A DNA stretch of 64,000 bases from Xanthobacter sp. NM-59. GTDB lineage: Bacteria > Pseudomonadota > Alphaproteobacteria > Rhizobiales > Xanthobacteraceae. The translations under genes were made by a program, and so were the position numbers. Under the pieces are notes generated by a model, which was given only the letters and a program-made list of their open reading frames with translations, made no database searches and had not been told where the DNA came from. Where the stretch lies: positions 124,001 through 188,000 of the forward strand of contig NZ_JACBFQ010000003.1 of NCBI RefSeq assembly GCF_021401125.1. Direction: 5' to 3'. Positions 55,498-64,000 of the stretch are shown here, piece by piece; the first letter of the stretch is position 1; every line of letters starts with the position of its first letter.

Positions 55498-56527
55498 GAT
55501 GCACGGTCGCGGTGGCCGAGGCGCCGACGCGCATCAGCTCGTCCGGTGGCTCCATGAGGCGGATACGCACCGGAAAACGCTGCGCCACGCGCACCCAGTC
55601 CAGGGTCTTAGGCACAATAGGCATCTTGCGCGGCAGGTTGATGAGCTCCTCGGAGGCCACGCCCCAGCCGATGCCCTCCACCCGCCCGCGAATGGCCCGG
55701 GTGCGATCAGCCAGCGCATAGACGGTGGCGCAATCGCCCACCGCGATGCCCGGCAGCTCCGTTTCCAGGAAGCCGGCGGAGACGAACCACGCCCCCGTAT
55801 CGATGAGCGTGAACACGGATTGCCCCGGCAGCACGAACTCACCGGCCGCGACCGCAAGGCCCACGACCTTGCCATCGAACGGCGCATGCACCTGCGTATT
55901 GGCCAGCGCCCGCTCGGCCAAGGCGAGGGCCGCGCGGCGCGCCTCCACCAAAGCGGTCGCGGCGGCCACGTCGCTCACCAGGGCATCGGCCGCCGCCTGC
56001 TGGTGCAGCGCCTGCTTCAGGCTGATCTCGGCGTCGCGCTTGGCGGTGGCCGCGTCGTCCACCTGCTGTGCGCTCACATAGCCCTTGGGCCGCAATGCCT
56101 CGAGCCGCGCCAGGGTCTGGGTGGCGAGGTCGAGGTTGGAGCGGGCCCGCATCACCTGCTCGCGCGCGATGATGGCGTTGGAACGCTCCGCCTCCACCGC
56201 GCGCTGGCGATCGGCAAGGGCAGCTTCCGCCATCTTCAGGTCGGCCGCCGCCTGCTCCTTCTGCAGGCGGTAGGAAATGGGATCGAGGGCGAACAGCAGC
56301 TCACCCTTGCGCACCGCGCCATTCTCCTTCACCCCGAACCTCTCGATGCGGCCAGGGACGGCGGCGGCGATGTTCGCGGCATCGGCGGTGATCACCGCAT
56401 CCTGGGACAGCGGGTTCAACTCCGCATTGCGGAAGTAGCGCCAGCCGAACACCACCGCGGCCGCAACCGCGACCAGGCTGACGATGATGCCCAGGCGGCG
56501 CGAATGGGGTTTCACGTCCTCATCCAT
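55481..56527 (-). CDS. HlyD-family efflux adaptor (AaeA/MdtN-like)
   Basis: 348 residues. One membrane helix at about 12-30 (LGIIVSLVAVAAAVVFGWRYF), lipoyl halves (IAAAVPGRIERFGVKENGAVRKGELLFALD and VHAPFDGKVVGLAVAAGEFV), and a coiled-coil hairpin between (ADLKMAEAALADRQRAVEAE). It links the FUSC protein to the TolC-like channel. The order YtcA-like, HlyD, FUSC, OMP parallels the ytcA-mdtNOP arrangement of enteric bacteria. Confidence 0.88.
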   Translation of the reverse strand: MDEDVKPHSRRLGIIVSLVAVAAAVVFGWRYFRNAELNPLSQDAVITADAANIAAAVPGRIERFGVKENGAVRKGELLFALDPISYRLQKEQAAADLKMAEAALADRQRAVEAERSNAIIAREQVMRARSNLDLATQTLARLEALRPKGYVSAQQVDDAATAKRDAEISLKQALHQQAAADALVSDVAAATALVEARRAALALAERALANTQVHAPFDGKVVGLAVAAGEFVLPGQSVFTLIDTGAWFVSAGFLETELPGIAVGDCATVYALADRTRAIRGRVEGIGWGVASEELINLPRKMPIVPKTLDWVRVAQRFPVRIRLMEPPDELMRVGASATATVHHGGGC

Positions 56528-56529
56528 GG

Positions 56530-56814
56530 CTATCGTCCGAAGCCCAGGAGGGACACCAGGAAGCCGAGGCCGGCGGCGATGCTCACATAGATGGGCAGGC
56601 GGAAGGGCAATGCGTCATCAACCCCAAGGCGCACGAACACAAGGCGCACCAGCACGGCGCCCAATATTCCCGCGAGCGCGCAAGCGAGCCATGAGGGGAA
56701 ATAGGCCCCAAAGAACGGAAGGGATGGCGCCCCCGCCGGCGCGCAGCCCGCAAGAAAGCCCGCGGCGCCGAACAGCACCGACTGGCGGGCGAACCGGTGA
56801 GCGAGGCCACGCAA
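56530..56814 (-). CDS. YtcA-family small lipoprotein
   Basis: About 94 residues if a TTG at 56814 is used; this start gives a textbook lipoprotein signal (MRGLAHRFARQSVLFGAAGFLAGC) but no clear ribosome site, and the frame stays open to 56946, so the start is uncertain. After the lipobox, PSLPFFGAYFPSWLACALAG and two membrane helices match YtcA, an uncharacterised partner of HlyD/FUSC efflux operons. It ends 2 nt before the adaptor start. Confidence 0.68.
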   Translation of the reverse strand: MRGLAHRFARQSVLFGAAGFLAGCAPAGAPSLPFFGAYFPSWLACALAGILGAVLVRLVFVRLGVDDALPFRLPIYVSIAAGLGFLVSLLGFGR

Positions 56815-57187
56815 CCGCGCGCCGGGATCGGGGCGCCCGATTTCAGGTCCGGCGCCAGGTAGCGCGGCACCAAGCTTTCCCCGGCGGACGAGATCGGACA
56901 GGACAGGCACCCTCGGCAGGAGATGAACGAACGGAACAACGGCCAAGCCTTAACGGATTGGTAACGGAACCCGGCTGGGGGGACAAGCCGCCCCTCCCTG
57001 CCGGCGAACGCGCCGAGGGCCAAGCGCCCGAATGCCAGGAGGAAAATGCTGGCCTGAAAGCCGCCCGGCGAACCGAAGCCGCCCCCGGCTCTTCCCCTCC
57101 AGCAAAGGGAATGGCCGCGCGAATCGCCGCCGCCTCGTGGCGGGACGCATTGGCGGAGCGCATCCCGCGGGCATCGGCGCGCCGCCC
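56815..57187. other. Intergenic region
   Basis: 373 bases between the YtcA-like gene and the acetyltransferase gene, both on the minus strand. The first 130 bases may belong to a longer YtcA N-terminus. I see no other gene, RNA or clear terminator. Confidence 0.35.
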
Positions 57188-57676
57188 TCACCAGCGGGCG
57201 CCGTCGCCCAACCACAGCACATAGCTCGCCCACGGCGCAGCCTCGGCGAAGCGTTCGTAAGCGCGGCGGGCGCCGTCATTGTCCTGCGGCGCGAGCCAGC
57301 GCAATTGCACCCAGCCGCGCGCCAGCCCTTCGGCCGCCACCGACTGAATCAGCTGCTCCGCCAGCCGCCGGCCACGCATTTCGGGCATCACAAAGAGGTC
57401 GTCCAGCTGCCCGGCCCGCTGTCCGGAAATGGCCTCCGGCAGATCGAAGAACACGGCGAACGCCACCGGCTGGCCATGGACGAACGCCCCCAGGATTTCA
57501 GCGACCGGATCCGCCAGCAGGCGCGCTGCGGCGGCCACATCGGGCGCGCTGGGCTCGCGGGCATGGCGTAGCGCATCCCCATAGCGCGCGAGAAGCAGCG
57601 CAAGGCCCTCGGCATCGTCCCGTTCGAGAGGGCGCAGGGTGATCTCCTGTTCGCCGGCCGCCTGCCCTGCCTCCAT
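57188..57676 (-). CDS. GNAT-family N-acetyltransferase
   Basis: 162 residues, single GNAT domain. ITLRPLERDDAEGLALLLARYG starts the fold; the acetyl-CoA loop reads LDDLFVMPEMRGRRLAEQLIQ, and GWVQLRWLAPQDNDGARRAYER completes motif B. Start ATG 57676 is supported by GGGAGGGGAG immediately upstream. The acceptor is unknown. It stands alone between two efflux/protease regions. Confidence 0.83.
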   Translation of the reverse strand: MEAGQAAGEQEITLRPLERDDAEGLALLLARYGDALRHAREPSAPDVAAAARLLADPVAEILGAFVHGQPVAFAVFFDLPEAISGQRAGQLDDLFVMPEMRGRRLAEQLIQSVAAEGLARGWVQLRWLAPQDNDGARRAYERFAEAAPWASYVLWLGDGARW

Positions 57677-58453
<777 letters not shown>

Positions 58454-58491
58454 AAAAGGGGCCGGAGAGCAGCTGCTCGCCGGCCCCTTTT
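58454..58491. terminator. Bidirectional terminator after ftsH
   Basis: A 19-bp stem with one mismatch: AAAAGGGGCCGG at 58454-58465 pairs with CCGGCCCCTTTT at 58480-58491, with GAGCAG/CTGCTC inside. On the minus strand it is followed by TTTTCTTT, ending the ftsH transcript; on the plus strand it ends TTTTATT. Confidence 0.9.
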
Positions 58492-58537
58492 ATTCCCTCT
58501 CCCAACGGCCCTCAAAGGGCGGCGGTGGGAGGCAGCC

Positions 58538-60460
<1,923 letters not shown>

Positions 60461-60750
60461 TGAACCCTCGTGGGGACAGCCGAAAGCTCTGCTTCGCTCA
60501 AGCTACCCTTAGGGAATGAATATCCCATAGGACACCCGTGGCGGCGACACCTCCCGCACCGTCTTGCCGTTAATTTAGGTGCGCACTCGGGCGTTGCCAA
60601 GGCAAAGGGGCGCGATCGGGAGTGAAATCGCGGTGACGATCGCGCGTTCCGGACAGGGATGAGGATGCGGCCGGCAAGCGGGTGCCGGCGCTCGAAGGCG
60701 GGTGGGTGGCGGCCTCACGCGCTTGCCTCACGCGAAAATCGCCCCGGCAA

Positions 60751-61776
60751 TCAGGCTCCGCGGCGTGGCGGGGCCGGCATCACGCTTACGCGCCCACGCC
60801 GGACGGCGACCAGCGCCCCCGCCAAAGTGCGACGAAAAGCGCCGCCGCCCGCGGCAAGGTGATCGCGCAGGGCCTCGGTGAGGACCTCCAGCTTGCCGAG
60901 CTCCACCGGTCCCTCCCGCCCCATGGCGGCCACGCAGCGGCCGAGAAGGCGCAAAGCCACCTCCTCCGGCAGGCTTGAGAAGACTTCCGTGGGCAGGTGC
61001 CACGCTTCGGGTTCACGGATCAGGCCGAGCGCGGCCGTGTCGGTAGCGACCTCGGCGGCCGCGTCGAGCCGCGCCACGCGGAGCGCGAACTGGCCCAGCC
61101 GGCGGGCATCCAACCCCTCCTGCGCCAGTTGCGGCGCGAGCTGGCGCAGGCGGGCGCGGGTGAAGCGGGGATCGGTGTTGGCCGGGTCGCGCACGAAAGG
61201 CACGCCTGCCTCCTCCAGGGTCGCGACCAGCCGCGCCTTGGCGACCCCCAGCAGTGGGCGCAGCAGCGCCACGCCCTCTCGTTCCGAAACCGCCCGCATG
61301 GCCGCCAGGCCGGAAAGGCCGGAGCCTCGGGCGAGGCGGAACAGCACGGTCTCCGCCTGATCGTCTTGCGTATGGGCGAGCGCGATGGCCGGTGCTCCCA
61401 CCTCCCGCGCCGCCGCGAACAGCAGCCGGTAGCGCGCGTCTCGGGCAGCGGCCTGGAGGCCATGCGCCGGCTTCGGCCCCTCCCACACCAGGGTCCGGTG
61501 CGGCACGCCCAGATCCGCGCACAAACGTGCCACGCCCTGCGCTTCCGCCGCGGCCTCCGGGCGAAGGCCGTGGTCGACGGTGGCGGCGCACAGGATCGGC
61601 CCCCAGGGCTGCGCGGCGCGCCAATGGGCGGCGAGCCACAGCAGCGCCGTGGAATCCGGCCCGCCGGAAACAGCGATCAGGATAGAGGGAAAGGAGCTGA
61701 ACCCCGCGAGCAGGCGATCGCGCTCGGCGGTATCGAGAGCGCGCGCGGCCTCAGCAGCCGACACGCTTTTGCTCAC
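60751..61776 (-). CDS. tilS: tRNA(Ile)-lysidine synthase
   Basis: 341 residues from GTG 61776, which overlaps the cpoB end by 26 nt; GTG 61764 is an alternative. The N-type ATP pyrophosphatase motif AVSGGPDSTALL, ATVDHGLRPEAAAEA and ALAHTQDDQAETVLFRLARGSGLSGLAAM are diagnostic of TilS, which converts the wobble C34 of tRNA-Ile(CAU) to lysidine. The C-terminal part is short compared with the 430-residue E. coli enzyme, as in several alphaproteobacteria. Confidence 0.93.
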   Translation of the reverse strand: MSKSVSAAEAARALDTAERDRLLAGFSSFPSILIAVSGGPDSTALLWLAAHWRAAQPWGPILCAATVDHGLRPEAAAEAQGVARLCADLGVPHRTLVWEGPKPAHGLQAAARDARYRLLFAAAREVGAPAIALAHTQDDQAETVLFRLARGSGLSGLAAMRAVSEREGVALLRPLLGVAKARLVATLEEAGVPFVRDPANTDPRFTRARLRQLAPQLAQEGLDARRLGQFALRVARLDAAAEVATDTAALGLIREPEAWHLPTEVFSSLPEEVALRLLGRCVAAMGREGPVELGKLEVLTEALRDHLAAGGGAFRRTLAGALVAVRRGRVSVMPAPPRRGA

Positions 61777-62695
61777 GCTCCACCGCCTGGCGGATGGCGG
61801 ATGGCGCGCGCGGATACTTGCGGTCCACCTCCAGGAAGGTGGCGCACGCGGTTTCCTTCTCGCCCAGCCCCGCCAGCGACTGGCCCAGGCGCAGCAGCGA
61901 TTCCGGAGCGCGCACGGAGTTCGGATACTTGGTCGACACCTCCAGGAAGGAGGCGGCGGCATCACCGTAATTCTTGCGCAGGAACAGGCTTTCCCCAAGC
62001 ATGAAGGTGGCGTCCGGAATGATCCGGTCGCCGGCATGAGCCTGGATGATCTGACGGAAGGTCTGCTCCGCGCCCGCATAGTCCTGGCGCTGCAGCTGGT
62101 TCTGGCCCTGGTCGTAGAGGTCCCGCGCGGTGCCGCCGCCGGAGGGCAATGCGGCGACCTGGGTGCCGGCCAGCGATGAGCCGGCGTCCCCCTCGCCGAC
62201 CGGGCGCGAGAGCCCTGCGGAGGCGCTGGACGGCGAGCCCAGCGGCTGCGGCACGCCCGGCGCCGCGGGATCGGCATGGGGATCGAACGCGTCGGAGCGC
62301 TTTGCCGGCGCGGCCGGAGGCAGCATGGGTCGGCTCACGGCACCGCCCACGGCGGGAACGGCCGCGGCACCCGCGCTGCCACGGCCACCCGCGCGCGCGT
62401 CAGCCTCGTCCTGCAGGCGCTTCACCTGCGCTTCAAGCTGCTGATTGCGATACTGGAGCTGCTCCACCTGGCCGGTCAGGTTGCGCAAGGCATTCTCCAT
62501 GCGATCGAGGCGCATGACGGCCTCGGAGGCCTCCGCCCCGTGGCCCGGGTCCTGCACTGGAGCCGGCGGCTTGAAGAGATTGCCGAAAATGTTGTTGTCC
62601 TGCTGCGCCGCGGCCGGGCCCGCCATGGCGAAACCGAGGACCACCGCCGGCAACGCCGCGCGGATCTTCCGGAAAGAGGGCAGAATCAAAGGCAT
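61751..62695 (-). CDS. cpoB: Cell division coordinator CpoB (YbgF)
   Basis: 314 residues. Signal peptide (IRAALPAVVLGFAMAGPAAAQ) for the periplasm. A trimerising coiled coil follows (about 58-98: MRLDRMENALRNLTGQVEQL, QYRNQQLEAQVKRLQDEA), a Gly/Ala/Pro linker, then TPR repeats (about 190-310: DLYDQGQNQLQRQDYAGAEQ, LGESLFLRKNYGDAAASFLE, LLRLGQSLAGLGEKETACA). It works with the Tol-Pal system during envelope constriction. The C-terminal PSAIRQAVEREQKRVGC end is typical. Confidence 0.93.
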   Translation of the reverse strand: MPLILPSFRKIRAALPAVVLGFAMAGPAAAQQDNNIFGNLFKPPAPVQDPGHGAEASEAVMRLDRMENALRNLTGQVEQLQYRNQQLEAQVKRLQDEADARAGGRGSAGAAAVPAVGGAVSRPMLPPAAPAKRSDAFDPHADPAAPGVPQPLGSPSSASAGLSRPVGEGDAGSSLAGTQVAALPSGGGTARDLYDQGQNQLQRQDYAGAEQTFRQIIQAHAGDRIIPDATFMLGESLFLRKNYGDAAASFLEVSTKYPNSVRAPESLLRLGQSLAGLGEKETACATFLEVDRKYPRAPSAIRQAVEREQKRVGC

Positions 62696-62927
62696 GGGGC
62701 TCGCAACGGGGCTCGCTGGGTCTTAAAGCACGAACCGGTCGCAACCGGCTTCCGCGCGCCCGAATCCCGCTTCGGCAAGGGGCGCCGGCAGGGCCCGCTC
62801 AGGCCCGCCAACAGCTTGTTCCCAAAGGCAAAGACAGCGGCCGCACGTGCCTTGCAGCATAAAGCGGCGATCGCGTCCAAAGTGTGACCCGCACCGCGGC
62901 GTTCACAGGCACCGGGGGAGAAAGGCG

Positions 62928-62957
62928 AAAGCCGGTGCCCGGGAGAGCACCGGCCTT
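62928..62957 (-). terminator. Hairpin after pal
   Basis: GCCGGTGC at 62931-62938 pairs with GCACCGGC at 62947-62954, extended by A-T and G-T pairs to 11 bp; on the minus strand it is followed by TTTCGCCTTTC. It lies 28 nt after pal and may reduce read-through into cpoB. The rest of the 289-nt pal-cpoB spacer shows nothing else. Confidence 0.55.
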
Positions 62958-62984
62958 GCGCACATCCGGTTAGCGTCGAGCGGC

Positions 62985-63476
62985 TCAGGCGCCGCCGGCG
63001 TTCAGCACGGTCACAGCACGACGGTTCTGCGACCAGCAGGAGATGTCGTTGCAGATGGCCACCGGGCGTTCCTTGCCATACGAAATGGTGCGCATGCGGG
63101 CCGGGTCGATGCCACGGGCGGCCAGGTAATCACGCACGGCCTGGGCGCGGCGGGCGCCGAGGGCGATGTTGTATTCGCGGGTGCCGCGCTCGTCGGCATG
63201 ACCTTCGATGGTGAAGGTGTAACGGTTCCACTGCTGGAGCCACTGGGCCTGGCGATCAAGGGTCGCGCGGGCCTGGGGGGTCAGGTCGGTCTGATCGCTT
63301 TCGAAGAACACCCGATCGCCCACCGCCACCACGAATTCCTGCGGAGAACCGGGAGGGCCGCCCGCTCCGCCCATGCCGGCATTCTGATTCTGATTGTTGG
63401 CACACGCGGCCAGCGCCAGCGCGAAACCGAACACAGCCGCGAACCGGAAGCCGCGAACAACCTCAAGAAAACGCAT
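62985..63476 (-). CDS. pal: Peptidoglycan-associated lipoprotein Pal
   Basis: 163 residues. Signal peptide with lipobox LAAC (FALALAAC) anchors it in the outer membrane. An Asn/Gln/Gly/Pro-rich linker precedes the OmpA-like domain (about 55-160): VFFESDQTDLTPQARATLDRQA, IEGHADERGTREYNIALGARRA, MRTISYGKERPV. GHADERG and the following Arg-rich segment bind meso-diaminopimelate in peptidoglycan. Pal closes the Tol system with TolB. Confidence 0.97.
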   Translation of the reverse strand: MRFLEVVRGFRFAAVFGFALALAACANNQNQNAGMGGAGGPPGSPQEFVVAVGDRVFFESDQTDLTPQARATLDRQAQWLQQWNRYTFTIEGHADERGTREYNIALGARRAQAVRDYLAARGIDPARMRTISYGKERPVAICNDISCWSQNRRAVTVLNAGGA

Positions 63477-63867
63477 TCCGGTGTCTCCTTATCTCAACGC
63501 AAACCGGATGGGCTCATCTAGCCGCTCGCCGGTTAAGCGAATGTTCCGTGCGCCCACCGTCGCGCACCCCCAAGACGAGACCCTGCCGAATACTGGGCGC
63601 TATGGTTTCTCATCCGTTGACGCTCAGGTTTCACGCATGATCTCAACGCGCGTGGGATAGCCGGCGGCCGCAAGGCCGCAGACGTGCCCTCACGGGCGCT
63701 TCCCATCGCTTTGATTTCAAGAAGGCTGGCGGCTTCGCAGCGCCGACCTTGAATGTTCCCTTGGTGCTGCCGCCTTGGGGCGGCATCATGGCAACCTTGT
63801 GCACACGAAGGGGCGAAGCCAATGCGGCGCGCGACTGTGGCGCGCCGGTCACACCGAAAATGCCGGC
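63477..63867. other. tolB-pal spacer
   Basis: 391 bases, longer than usual for this gene pair. It contains GCGGCC-GCAA-GGCCGC at 63664-63679, a perfect 6-bp stem. A minus-strand open frame at 63643-63852 (69 codons, ...GTFKVGAAKPPAFLKSKRWEA...) looks more like an interspersed intergenic repeat than a gene. No ribosome site supports it. Confidence 0.4.
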
Positions 63868-64000
63868 TCAGGACCGCAGCGGCGACCAGGCGGGATCCGA
63901 GGCGTAGCTCGGCGTGGGCACGCGCTGCTCGTTATATCCGGTCACGTCCACCGTGTAGAGCGAGGGGCCGGAAGCGCCGCCCGGATCGCGGAAGAACATG
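63868..64000 (-). CDS. tolB: Tol-Pal system protein TolB, C-terminal end (partial)
   Basis: Only the last 44 codons are in the window; the rest lies to the right. The readable end is [20 protein letters not shown], then the typical TolB C-terminus [13 protein letters not shown]. Periplasmic beta-propeller partner of Pal; the propeller blade motif and position upstream of pal on the same strand make the call firm. Confidence 0.93.
   Translation of the reverse strand, partial: MFFRDPGGASGPSLYTVDVTGYNEQRVPTPSYASDPAWSPLRS

Noticed and set aside
63643-63852. 69-codon frame in the tolB-pal spacer as a gene
   Set aside because: No ribosome site; more likely an intergenic repeat. Kept as a low-interest finding instead.

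Overview
The window is GC-rich throughout and gene-dense, with no transposase, phage gene, rRNA, tRNA or CRISPR array that I can see. Gene content points to a free-living, metabolically versatile alphaproteobacterium: the tolB-pal-cpoB-tilS-ftsH order at the right end, cytochrome bd with CydDC, many ABC importers for organic acids or amino acids, a molybdenum hydroxylase cluster and RND/FUSC efflux. Codon use and gene style suggest the Xanthobacteraceae (Xanthobacter, Azorhizobium, Ancylobacter), but that placement is inference.

Layout. 0.3-7.6 kb: a type I secretion locus with a multimodular GH5 cellulase, its ABC exporter and its membrane fusion protein, preceded by a gene that looks like the broken-off 5' part of the same reading frame. 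7.7-12.2 kb: RND efflux pump and adaptor. 12.6-15.9 kb: a small secreted protein, a secreted alpha/beta hydrolase and an ABC-F ATPase. 16.0-22.5 kb: cydA-cydB-cydX-like-cydD-cydC, an apparent single unit. 22.7-29.2 kb: an XRE-cupin regulator divergent from an omega-amino acid:pyruvate aminotransferase, then (convergent) a polar amino acid ABC importer joined to a carbamoyl-amino-acid/ureidopropionase-type hydrolase, with a divergent LysR gene at 29.4-30.3 kb. 30.8-32.9 kb: a globin-coupled diguanylate cyclase and a MarR regulator. 33.3-39.1 kb: GMC oxidoreductase, aldehyde dehydrogenase and a NitT/TauT-type ABC importer, closed by a strong terminator.

39.3-50.8 kb: a ten-gene unidirectional cluster on the minus strand. 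Read in transcription order it is amidohydrolase, alpha/beta hydrolase (formamidase-like), molybdenum hydroxylase large subunit, FAD subunit, a [2Fe-2S] subunit fused to a CoxG/SRPBCC domain, then livK-H-M-G-F. The first five genes overlap one another by 4 nt. A 14-bp perfect palindrome and an FNR/FixK-like box lie just upstream. This is the best candidate for an undescribed catabolic system: uptake, hydroxylation and hydrolytic opening of an unknown (possibly N-heterocyclic or amide) substrate.

51.3-56.8 kb: unknown membrane protein and a YtcA/HlyD/FUSC/TolC-type efflux set. 57.2-57.7 kb: a GNAT acetyltransferase. 58.5-64.0 kb: ftsH, tilS, cpoB, pal and the 3' end of tolB, all on the minus strand. 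Most very long antisense open frames are GC-rich shadows and were left out.
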